From Pseudomonadota bacterium (GTDB taxonomy: Bacteria > Pseudomonadota > Alphaproteobacteria > Rhizobiales > Xanthobacteraceae), in NCBI GenBank assembly GCA_023390955.1, contig JAEWBW010000604.1:1-12365 (forward strand): 12,365 bases of DNA, written 5' to 3'. Shown here piece after piece: positions 1 through 7,000 of this stretch. Position 1 is the first letter of the stretch. Every line of letters starts with the position of its first letter. The notes under the pieces are model-generated. The model was not told where the DNA came from, ran no database searches, and saw only the letters and a list, made by a program, of their open reading frames with translations. The position numbers were made by a program, and so were the translations under genes.

Positions 1-902
1 AGATCGAAAAGATCCGCGACAAGACGCCGGGCTTCACCGGCGTGATCTCCGACATCGGCGGCCCCACCGCCAACATGTACCGGATGGCGTGCAAGGACCC
101 GAAGGTCGAGGCGGCGTGCCGGCGGCCCTCCTGCGTCTTCCCGGAGATCTGTCCGAATCTCAACACCTCTCACGATGACCTGATCCGGCTCTATCGCAAG
201 GTGCGCGAGACCAAGGGCATCAAGAAGGTGATGGTGGCGTCCGGCGTGCGCTACGACCTCGCGGTCGAGAGCCCCGAATACATCAAGGAGCTCGTCACCC
301 ATCACGTCGGCGGCTATCTCAAGATCGCGCCCGAGCATACCGAGCGCGGGCCGCTCGACAAGATGATGAAGCCGGGCATCGGCGCCTACAACAAGTTCAA
401 GCGGATGTTCGATGAAGCGGCCGAGCGGGCCGGCAAGAAGTACTATCTCATTCCCTATTTCATCGCGGCACATCCAGGCACGACCGACGAGGACATGATG
501 AACCTCGCGCTGTGGCTGAAGAAGAACCGCTACCGCGCCGATCAGGTGCAGACCTTCCTGCCCTCACCGATGGCGACCGCCACCGCGATGTACCACACCG
601 GCGTCAATCCGCTCCGCGGCGTGCGGCACGGCGGCAGCGATAAGGTCGAGGCGATCAAGGGCCTGCGGCAGCGCCGCCTGCACAAGGCGTTCCTGCGCTA
701 CCACGACCCCGACAACTGGCCGGTGCTGCGCGAGGCGCTGATCGAGATGGGTCGCCGCGACCTGATCGGCTCGCAGCCGCACCAGCTCGTGCCCGCGCAC
801 CAGCCCCCAGGCACCGGCAAGGCCGCCGGCACCAAGCGTCCCCTGCGCCCCGGCGGCAAGGGCCAGCGCTTCACGACCAAGGGCCTGCGGGTGATGAAGT
901 AG
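1..902 (+). CDS. ygiQ: YgiQ family radical SAM protein, 3' part (5' end outside window)
   Basis: The open frame enters from the left edge (first full codon at 3) and runs to TAG at 900-902, giving about 299 residues. The text ISDIGGPTANMYRM followed by a cysteine-rich segment (C-KDPKVEAAC-RRPSC-VFPEIC) closely matches what I know of E. coli YgiQ. The rest fits the later radical SAM barrel (MVASGVRYDLA, YLKIAPEH, YLIPYFIAAHPG) and the C-terminal extension with FLPSPMATATAMYHTG, annotated as DUF3362 in this family. The CxxxCxxC cluster that binds the SAM-cleaving [4Fe-4S] cluster should lie upstream of the window. The basic, Gly/Pro/Lys-rich tail (last ~40 residues) is typical of alphaproteobacterial members. 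The family is cytoplasmic and its reaction is not settled as far as I know. No operon partner is visible: the next gene starts 97 bp downstream. Confidence 0.93.
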   Translation, partial: IEKIRDKTPGFTGVISDIGGPTANMYRMACKDPKVEAACRRPSCVFPEICPNLNTSHDDLIRLYRKVRETKGIKKVMVASGVRYDLAVESPEYIKELVTHHVGGYLKIAPEHTERGPLDKMMKPGIGAYNKFKRMFDEAAERAGKKYYLIPYFIAAHPGTTDEDMMNLALWLKKNRYRADQVQTFLPSPMATATAMYHTGVNPLRGVRHGGSDKVEAIKGLRQRRLHKAFLRYHDPDNWPVLREALIEMGRRDLIGSQPHQLVPAHQPPGTGKAAGTKRPLRPGGKGQRFTTKGLRVMK

Positions 903-907
903 CGCAA

Positions 908-931
908 CCGCCGCGCGATTTGCGCCGGCGG
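908..931 (+). terminator. GC hairpin after ygiQ, possible terminator
   Basis: Six base pairs CCGCCG (908-913) with CGGCGG (926-931), extended inward by CGC (914-916) with GCG (922-924) past a one-base bulge, leave a five-base loop. It begins six bases after the ygiQ stop. No T-run follows, so it is at best a weak or Rho-assisted terminator or an mRNA 3' end stabiliser. Confidence 0.35.
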
Positions 932-999
932 GTCCCGCGATTGGCGATTCCTTAACCATAAAGCGGTCTACTGGTACTCCCCAACCGGCGGAGCATCAG

Positions 1000-2361
1000 A
1001 TGGCTATCGACTGGACTGCGATTCGGCTCGAAATCGCGGAGTTCGACGCTGCGGCGAAGACGACACTGAACGAGCTGCGTCCGCTGTTTGCCCAGGCGCT
1101 CCCCGCCATCATCGAAAACTTCTGTCGCTTTGTCGCCAAGCATGAGCCGGGTATCGCAGCCCTGCGCGATCCGCAGTTCATCCAGGAGTCTATCCGCCTG
1201 CACCTCGCGCATTGGCAGCTGATCGCGGCGGCCAACTTCGGCGACGAGCTGAGCAAGTCGGCGCTGCAGATCTGTCACCATCACCAGAAGATCGGCCTGC
1301 TACCGCCCTGGTACATGGGCACGCGGATGATGTTCGTGTCGACGCAACTCGGCAAGGTGGCCGCCGCCGGCGTCACGATTCCCCGCTACGGCCGCGGCGT
1401 CCAGCCGGCCCATGACAAGCGCGCGGAGATGCGCTCGACGATCACCAAGGCGGCCGCGCTCGACACCGAGGTCACGACTGCCGTCTATTTCGGATCCAAC
1501 CGGCAGATCAGGAAGGACGCCATCGCCAGCGCGAAGGAACGCTTCAACGCCATGGTCACGACCCTGACCGCGGCGTCGCGCGACCTCACGACCACGGCCG
1601 AGCGCCTGAGCAGCAACACGGACAATTCCACGCGCCTCGCCGGCGTCGTGGTCGGCGCCTCCACCGATGCGTCGAGCAACGTCCAGACCGTGGCCGCGGC
1701 AACCGACGAGCTTGCGACCTCGGTGCAGGAAATCTCGCGCCAGGTCGCGGATTCCAGCCGCGTCGCGGCCGAGGCCGTCGAACAGGCCAACCAGACCAAC
1801 GCGCGAATCAACTCGCTGTCCCAGGCGGCCAACCGGATCGGCGACGTCGTCAAGCTAATCACCTCGGTCGCGGAACAGACCAATCTGCTCGCCCTCAACG
1901 CCACCATCGAAGCGGCACGCGCGGGCGATGCCGGGCGTGGCTTTGCGGTGGTTGCGCAGGAAGTCAAAGCCCTTGCCTCACAGACCGCAAAGGCCACTGA
2001 CGAGATCGGCACCCAGATCGCCGGCATGCAGGCCGCGACGCAGGAAGCGGTCAGCTCGATCAAGATGATCGGCACGACCATCGATCAGATCTCGGCGATC
2101 ACCACGGCGATCACATCCTCGATCGACGAGCAGGGCAAGGCCACGCGGGAGATCGCGCAGAACATCCAGCGCGCCGCGACCGGAACGTCCCAGGTCGCGG
2201 ACACGATCACGCAGGTCAGCAACAGCTCGGTCGAGACCAAGGCCGTGTCCGGTTCACCTGCTCACATCGGCCAAGAGCCTGTTCGACAATACGGCGCGGC
2301 TGGAGAGCGATATCGACGGCTTCCTGACCTCGATCGCGGCGACGGCGTAAGCCGCGCCTAG
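1000..2361 (+). CDS. Globin-coupled methyl-accepting chemotaxis protein, 3' end frameshifted
   Basis: 453 residues as read from ATG 1000, with a purine-rich GGCGGA about 8 nt upstream. Residues ~1-160 look like a protoglobin (globin-coupled sensor) domain: HHHQKIGLLPPWYMG at 93-107 matches the family's proximal-histidine region, and His95 is the likely heme ligand. Residues ~175-410 are a coiled-coil signalling domain with the highly conserved hairpin tip EQTNLLALNATIEAARAG at 292-309. There is no hydrophobic membrane segment, so this should be a soluble cytoplasmic receptor, probably sensing O2 or another heme ligand and signalling to CheA. Past residue ~418 the sequence turns into atypical text (HIGQEPVRQYGAAGERYRR). 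The +1 frame from 2255 instead reads LLTSAKSLFDNTARLESDI and ends at TAA 2348-2350, which is the expected MCP tail. An intact product would be about 449 residues. No che genes are nearby. Confidence 0.88.
   Translation: MAIDWTAIRLEIAEFDAAAKTTLNELRPLFAQALPAIIENFCRFVAKHEPGIAALRDPQFIQESIRLHLAHWQLIAAANFGDELSKSALQICHHHQKIGLLPPWYMGTRMMFVSTQLGKVAAAGVTIPRYGRGVQPAHDKRAEMRSTITKAAALDTEVTTAVYFGSNRQIRKDAIASAKERFNAMVTTLTAASRDLTTTAERLSSNTDNSTRLAGVVVGASTDASSNVQTVAAATDELATSVQEISRQVADSSRVAAEAVEQANQTNARINSLSQAANRIGDVVKLITSVAEQTNLLALNATIEAARAGDAGRGFAVVAQEVKALASQTAKATDEIGTQIAGMQAATQEAVSSIKMIGTTIDQISAITTAITSSIDEQGKATREIAQNIQRAATGTSQVADTITQVSNSSVETKAVSGSPAHIGQEPVRQYGAAGERYRRLPDLDRGDGVSRA
2250..2262 (+). other. Frameshift site near the 3' end of the chemoreceptor gene
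   Basis: Before this point the family sequence is in the frame of ATG 1000; after it, the family-like C-terminal helix is in the frame ending at 2350. Removing one base (or adding two) in GGTTCACCTGCTC restores a normal MCP tail. As given, the altered frame runs on to 2361 and overlaps the stop codon of the convergent gene by four bases, whereas the ancestral stop at 2350 would leave a clean gap. Confidence 0.75.
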
Positions 2362-2651
2362 AGATCGAGCACGACCGCGCCGGAGACGGCGTCCGTGACG
2401 CCGCGCCCGCCGCCCTGGTCCTCGAGCACCGCCCGAAAGCTGTCGAGCGTCTTGATCATCTCGGACCGCGCCGCCATCAGCGCGTCCTGACTGGACCATG
2501 TGCCGATGAGGCAGAAGGTCTGCTCGCCGGTCTTGATGATGACGCCGTGCTCGAGCCCAGGCCATTTGGCCTTGCCGTTGCGGTGCGCGTCGAGGAAGGC
2601 AGCTTCCTCGCCCAGCTTCACCTTGAACTTGACCACATTGTAAACCGGCAT
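2358..2651 (-). CDS. Antibiotic biosynthesis monooxygenase (ABM)-like small protein
   Basis: 97 residues from ATG at 2651. This start is fixed by a near-perfect Shine-Dalgarno AGGAGG 6 nt upstream on the minus strand; a longer reading to 2714 has no such site. The sequence begins MPVYNVVKFKVKLGEE and contains an alternating strand/helix pattern with VIIKTGEQTFCLIGTW in the middle, consistent with the dimeric alpha/beta-barrel (ABM) superfamily, whose members are usually about 95-110 residues. That superfamily includes cofactor-free monooxygenases, heme-degrading enzymes and proteins of unknown role, and the sequence does not say which applies. It is convergent with the chemoreceptor gene. The assignment is by fold-like pattern and recollection of similar annotations, not by catalytic residues. 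Confidence 0.72.
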   Translation of the reverse strand: MPVYNVVKFKVKLGEEAAFLDAHRNGKAKWPGLEHGVIIKTGEQTFCLIGTWSSQDALMAARSEMIKTLDSFRAVLEDQGGGRGVTDAVSGAVVLDL

Positions 2652-2948
2652 GATGCGCCTCCTGAAAATGGATTGAAGCAAACGAGCGCCGCCCAAGTCC
2701 GGACGACATTCCAAAACGGCCGCCCGGGCCGATTGTTGCCCTCGCCTTCGGCGGCGTCAAAGTGACAAATCATCAGGTCGGCCGGAGGCTCTCGGCAAAG
2801 CTTCGAAAACAACCCCATGCACAGTAGGAGGCGGGTTGCAGGGGTGAAGCCCTGCCGCACTGGCAAAGCCGTTGAAGCGGCGAACAAATTCGGCCGACCG
2901 ACGCAAAAGCCGGGGGCCCGGGAAAACTGCCGGGCGGCGCGGCGATTG
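2652..2948. other. Intergenic region between two minus-strand genes
   Basis: 297 bp with no convincing coding sequence; open frames here lack ribosome binding sites or family-like content. It should hold the promoter of the ABM-like gene on the minus strand, but I see no clear -35/-10 pair. The one structure I can point to is the hairpin at 2916-2935. Confidence 0.5.
2916..2935 (-). terminator. Hairpin downstream of the 111-residue gene, possible terminator
   Basis: A perfect 6-bp inverted repeat, GCCCGG (2916-2921) with CCGGGC (2930-2935), has an 8-base loop. On the minus strand it lies about 14 nt after the stop codon of the upstream gene, and a short TTTT occurs a few bases beyond it. It is a plausible but weak intrinsic terminator. 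Confidence 0.3.
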
Positions 2949-3284
2949 TCAGCCTTCGATGTCGCCTGTGGCGCACAGCGACGCCTCAAGCGCGCGGCTG
3001 GCTTGCGACGCGAACTCCGCAAATGCCGCAGCCGCCCGGCCAAGGCTGTGGCAGCCGCAACTGTCGACCGAGGCATCGACGCGCAAATCGAACAGTTCCA
3101 TCCAGAACAGCGGCGCCTCGGATGAACCGGCACCCAGCGCTTCGAACATGCTGATCTCGCAGTCCCCGACCCGTTCGAGCGCAACCATACGGCTGCCATG
3201 GGCGATATGGGGGATTCCAAGCAACTCGCCGTAGCCTCGAATGATTTTCAGACGCACAGCAGCGTCGTCGTCACGGATAGACAT
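2949..3284 (-). CDS. Hypothetical protein, 111 residues
   Basis: I do not recognise the family. The reading chosen starts at ATG 3284 (MSIRDDDAAVRLKIIRGYGE) and ends with TGA at 2951-2949. A GTG at 3329 would add 15 residues (MPSSAPPPPNCLKIL), but these look like non-coding composition, and neither start has a good ribosome binding site. The protein is acidic to neutral, with no signal peptide or membrane segment. It has a well-patterned core (HIAHGSRMVALERVGDCEI, then APLFWMELFDLRVDASVDSC) and a DSCGCHSL cysteine/histidine stretch near residues 79-86 that could bind a metal but may be coincidental. Codon use matches the neighbours, which supports a real gene. The - strand gene is divergent from the AraC regulator gene, sharing a ~165-bp gap. 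Confidence 0.6.
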   Translation of the reverse strand: MSIRDDDAAVRLKIIRGYGELLGIPHIAHGSRMVALERVGDCEISMFEALGAGSSEAPLFWMELFDLRVDASVDSCGCHSLGRAAAAFAEFASQASRALEASLCATGDIEG

Positions 3285-3447
3285 TAAGATTTTCAGACAG
3301 TTTGGGGGAGGAGGCGCGCTCGAAGGCACAAGCCGGATTTAAGTCACACGGCACGCCGGTTCTTGATATCGTAGGCCAATAATTTGACTTCTCGCGCCGC
3401 CACCGCGACCTGCCAGCACCAAAGGCGGCCATGATGAGGGGGTTGAG

Positions 3448-4551
3448 TTGCCGGCTGCCCGTTCGCCCCGGCTACACCTGATGCCCAGAGCCAGCGGCAC
3501 CATCACCCGCCTGGTCTGGGCGCGCCTGCAGCAAGCCGGGATCGAGGCGAACGGCTTGCTCTCCAAATCCGGATTGACCCTCAAGCAGATCGAGGACCAC
3601 AAGGCGCGCCTCAGCGCCGAAAGCCAGATCCGTTTCCTCGAACTCGGCGCCGAGGCCTTGCAGGATGACGCCCTCGGCTTCCACCTGGCACGCGACTTCG
3701 ACCTTCGCGAGATCGGCCTGCTCTATTACGTCGCAGCGTCCTCCCGGACGATCGCCGAGTCCCTGTCGAAGGCCGAGCGCTATTGCCGTCTCGCCAATGA
3801 GGGCGTCGCGCTGCAGTTTGCGCCAAAGGACATGGCGATTGCGCTGCGCTATGTCGGCGTGAAGCGGCGGGCGGACTGCCACCAGATCGAATTCTGGCTC
3901 ACCGCGATCGTGCGGCTCAACCGCTTCCTGTCAAATCGCCGCCTGGTGCCGGAGCGGATCCGGGTCGCACATCACCGCCGCGCGATGCCCACCGAGCTGA
4001 AATCGTTCCTCGGTTGCGAGATCGAGTTCGGGACCGATGTCGACGAGATCGTCCTGCCGCGATCCTCGGGACCGCTGCCGATCGAGAGCGCCGACCATTA
4101 TCTGAACGATCTGCTGGTGGCCTATTGCGAGGAAGCCCTCGCGCACCGAAGGGTTGGCGAGGGCTCGCTGAGGGCACGCGTCGAAAACGCCATCACGCCG
4201 TTGCTGCCCCACCGCGAGGTCCGCGCCGAAGAGGTTGCGCGAGGCCTGGGCATGAGCCACCGCACGCTGACGCGGCACCTCGCCGCGGACGAACTGACCT
4301 TCGCGCGCATCCACGACGAGCTGAAGATCGACCTTGCCAAGACCTATCTTGCGAAGGACGAGCTGTCGATTTCGCAGACCGCCTGGCTGCTCGGCTATGG
4401 CGAGGTCAGCGCATTCACCCGCGCCTTCAAGCGCTGGACCGGAATGACGCCGAGCGATTGGCGCGCCGACGCAGCTTCCAGGCACGTCCGCGATGCCGAC
4501 GACATGCCTGCGCCTGCAGCAGGTGCGCGGGCGGGCGCCTCTCGCCGCTAG
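3448..4551 (+). CDS. AraC family transcriptional regulator
   Basis: 367 residues from TTG 3448, chosen because GAGGGGG lies about 5 nt upstream; ATG 3481 (12 codons in, no Shine-Dalgarno) is the alternative. Residues ~20-205 match the N-terminal effector-type domain of the OruR/VirS-like branch (Arabinose_bd type). Residues ~244-340 form the double helix-turn-helix: first helix pair EEVARGLGMSHRTLTRHLAA (261-280), second ISQTAWLLGYGEVSAFTRAF (308-327), then the signature KRWTGMTPSDWR. It binds DNA as an activator or repressor, probably responding to a small molecule. The LLM oxidoreductase gene starts 87 bp downstream on the same strand and is a possible target, but nothing in the sequence proves this. 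Residues after ~341 are a poorly conserved Ala/Arg-rich tail. Confidence 0.9.
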   Translation: MPAARSPRLHLMPRASGTITRLVWARLQQAGIEANGLLSKSGLTLKQIEDHKARLSAESQIRFLELGAEALQDDALGFHLARDFDLREIGLLYYVAASSRTIAESLSKAERYCRLANEGVALQFAPKDMAIALRYVGVKRRADCHQIEFWLTAIVRLNRFLSNRRLVPERIRVAHHRRAMPTELKSFLGCEIEFGTDVDEIVLPRSSGPLPIESADHYLNDLLVAYCEEALAHRRVGEGSLRARVENAITPLLPHREVRAEEVARGLGMSHRTLTRHLAADELTFARIHDELKIDLAKTYLAKDELSISQTAWLLGYGEVSAFTRAFKRWTGMTPSDWRADAASRHVRDADDMPAPAAGARAGASRR

Positions 4552-4638
4552 CAGCACCCAGCCAGCCCTGCGTTTCCTGTCGCCAGAATTGCATCAACCG
4601 GCATCGCAAACAGGCCGGATCGTCCATAGATTGGCGCC

Positions 4639-5661
4639 ATGAAGAAAATCGGATTCTTGTCCTTCGGACACTGGACGCCCTCCCCGCAATCGCAGACCCG
4701 CTCGGCCGGAGACACGCTGCTGCAATCCATTGAGCTTGCGGTGGCGGCCGAACAGCTCGGCGCCGATGGTGCCTATTATCGTGTGCATCATTTTGCCCGC
4801 CAGCTGGCGTCGCCCTTTCCGCTGCTCGCCGCGGTCGGCGCCAAAACCAGCAAGATCGAGATCGGCACGGCCGTGATCGACATGCGCTACGAGAACCCGC
4901 TCTACATGGCGGAGGATGCGGGCTCCGCCGATCTCATCGCCGGCGGACGGCTGCAGCTCGGCATCAGCCGCGGCTCGCCCGAGCAGGTGATCGATGGCTG
5001 GCGCTATTTCGGCTACGGACCGGCGGAAGGCGAGAGCGACGCCGACATGGGCCGGCGGCACGCGGAGGTGTTCCTGGACGTGCTGCGCGGCGAGGGATTT
5101 GCAAAGCCCAATCCGCAGCCGATGTTTCCGAACCCGCCGGGCCTGTTGCGGCTCGAGCCGCATTCGGAAGGCCTGCGCGAGCGGATCTGGTGGGGCGCCG
5201 GCTCGAACGCGACTGCGGTCTGGGCCGCGAAGCTCGGCATGAATTTGCAGAGCTCGACGCTCAAGAACGACGAAACCGGTGAAGCCTTTCACGTGCAGCA
5301 GGCCGCGCAGATCCGTGCCTATCGCGAGGCGTGGAAAGAAGCCGGCCACACCCGCACGCCCCGCGTCTCCGTCAGCCGCAGCATCTTCGCGCTGATCGAC
5401 GACCGCGACCGCGCCTATTTCGGCCGGGGCGGCGAGGAAGAAGACCAGGTCGGTTTCATCGACCCGCGCACCCGCGCCATCTTCGGCCGCTCCTACGCCG
5501 CCGAGCCCGACAAACTGATCGAGCAGCTCCGGAAGGACGAGGCGATCGCCGAGGCCGATACGCTATTGCTGACCGTGCCGAACCAGCTCGGCGTGGACTA
5601 TTGCGCGCATTCGATCGAGGCGATTTTGACTCACGTGGCGCCGGCGCTGGGGTGGCGGTGA
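4639..5661 (+). CDS. LLM class flavin-dependent oxidoreductase (luciferase-like)
   Basis: 340 residues from ATG 4639, ending TGA 5659-5661. The start is set by the first beta-strand, MKKIGFLSFGHW, although the ribosome binding site is weak. The bacterial luciferase-like barrel shows AAEQLGADGAYYRVHHFARQ (36-55), SKIEIGTAVIDMRYENPLYMA (71-91) and the hallmark GGRLQLGISRG (102-112), which with GAGSNATAVWAAKLG further on forms the flavin-binding pocket in this family. Members use reduced FMN or F420 for monooxygenation or hydride transfer; the substrate cannot be read from the sequence, and FMN is more likely in a proteobacterium. Reduced flavin could in principle come from the reductase encoded at 9207-9692, but that link is speculative. 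The gene is convergent with the autotransporter, 23 bp away. Confidence 0.88.
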   Translation: MKKIGFLSFGHWTPSPQSQTRSAGDTLLQSIELAVAAEQLGADGAYYRVHHFARQLASPFPLLAAVGAKTSKIEIGTAVIDMRYENPLYMAEDAGSADLIAGGRLQLGISRGSPEQVIDGWRYFGYGPAEGESDADMGRRHAEVFLDVLRGEGFAKPNPQPMFPNPPGLLRLEPHSEGLRERIWWGAGSNATAVWAAKLGMNLQSSTLKNDETGEAFHVQQAAQIRAYREAWKEAGHTRTPRVSVSRSIFALIDDRDRAYFGRGGEEEDQVGFIDPRTRAIFGRSYAAEPDKLIEQLRKDEAIAEADTLLLTVPNQLGVDYCAHSIEAILTHVAPALGWR

Positions 5662-5667
5662 CGCCAC
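5652..5667. terminator. Symmetric hairpin across the LLM stop codon between convergent genes
   Basis: GTGGCG (5652-5657) and CGCCAC (5662-5667) form a perfect 6-bp stem with loop GTGA, which contains the LLM stop codon TGA. It sits 17 bp from the end of the convergent autotransporter gene and could act as a short bidirectional terminator. There is no T-run on either strand. Confidence 0.3.
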
Positions 5668-6677
5668 GAAACTACGCGATCAGCTCACCAGTTGACACGG
5701 AAACCGACCTTGCCGGTGTAGGCAAAGCCGCCACCGTCGAACCGGCTCTGGTAGGACGCATTCGCGTAGAGCGTCGTGCTCGTGTTCACTTGACCGCTCA
5801 CACCAGCGTTGATCTCTCCCCATAATCCTCCCAGGTTCGCGTGGAATGGGACGAAGCCGGATTCCGAGGAGAACAGCGTCGTTGGGTTTCCGAGGAATTC
5901 GTTCCACAAATTGGGACGAACCCATGCGGTGATCGTCTGCGGACCGTTGTCGATCGCCCAGGTCCTGCCGAACCGGGCGCCAACCCGCGCGGCCAGCGAA
6001 TTCACGTCAGTGAAGCGGATTTGCGCGGCCGTATCGTTGGCATTGTTGATGTGGATCCCCTGATAGACGAGCTGGGCCTGTGGCTCGATGAAGTAACCTC
6101 CGCCGAGCTTGAAGGGATAGCCGCCTTCGACCGAAGCGGCGGCGCCCTGTGCGCCGGTCTTGAGCGCAGGAAGCTCGCCATTGCCGGGGCTGCTGATATC
6201 GTAGAGCGTGCCTTGCAGGATCGAGTCGACATACCATCCGGCCGGGCCGAAATGCGTCCAGTAGCCGCCGAACGTATAGGCATTGAACCCGCTGTCGCCG
6301 GGCGTGCCGTCGAAATGGGTGACGCGCCCGCGCGCCGTGCCGATCGCGAAATAGGCGCCGGCCTGATCGCGCGAGCCGTCCGGACGGTCGTGGCGGTAGA
6401 CATCCATGCCGCCCTGCAGGGCCAGAAAGTCATACGCGAAGCGCGGGCCCGCTGAGCCGCCGAGCACGCCGAGACTATCGCCCTGCTGCACACCGTTGAC
6501 GCCGATCATGCGGGCCCAACCGACCTTCGCATTCTCGGGATTTATCCGGAAGCGTCCATCTTCCTCGTCTCCCACGCGCTCGTGAAGCGTATCGAGCAGG
6601 TTGCGCCCGTATAAGAGCGCCATTGCCGGAATGGCTGCGTAGAACGACGTCTCCGGCCTGAAGTCGGGCGTAACGTC

Positions 6678-6800
6678 ACCGCCACCACCTCCTCCTCCGC
6701 CACCTCCGCAAATCGGCAATTCGGGATGATTGGCACAGAAGTCGCCGCCTCCACCTGCACCCCCGCCACAACCAGGCAACTCCGGGTGGTGCAAACAGTC
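6678..6800 (-). repeat. Polyglycine linker with duplicated CxxHPELPxC motif
   Basis: On the minus strand the linker before the barrel reads C-LHHPELPG-C-GGGAGGGG, then DF-C-ANHPELPI-C followed by about ten glycines and DVTPDF. The two C-x-x-H-P-E-L-P-x-C units are 22 residues apart and are followed by GGC/GGA/GGT glycine runs (CCGCCACC... on the + strand). Position corresponds to the passenger-barrel junction that threads through the barrel pore. Confidence 0.8.
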
Positions 6801-7000
6801 GATTTCCGAACGCAGGTACCAGGCTTCGGGGTTGCTGGCATCGAGGCTCGATCGGAACAACGTATATCGGTAGGGACCGGCCAGGACAGGACGCGCGAGG
6901 CTGAAGGCGTCCGCCGCAGTGGTTCCACCATTGACCGCATCGACGACGAGAATCCCGTTACCGTTGGTCAGGTCGCCGGCACCAATTGTGTTGGCGATCC

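Noticed and set aside
2652..2714. Upstream extension of the ABM-like protein to 2714
   Set aside because: The AGGAGG site fits ATG 2651 exactly, and the added 21 residues are not family-like.
3384..3420. TTGACT at 3384-3389 as a -35 box for the AraC gene
   Set aside because: The region 16-18 bp downstream is GC-rich and has nothing like a -10 element.
4594..5349. 251-codon minus-strand frame opposite the LLM oxidoreductase
   Set aside because: The + strand gene is a clear family member over its full length; the antisense frame is a GC-skew by-product.
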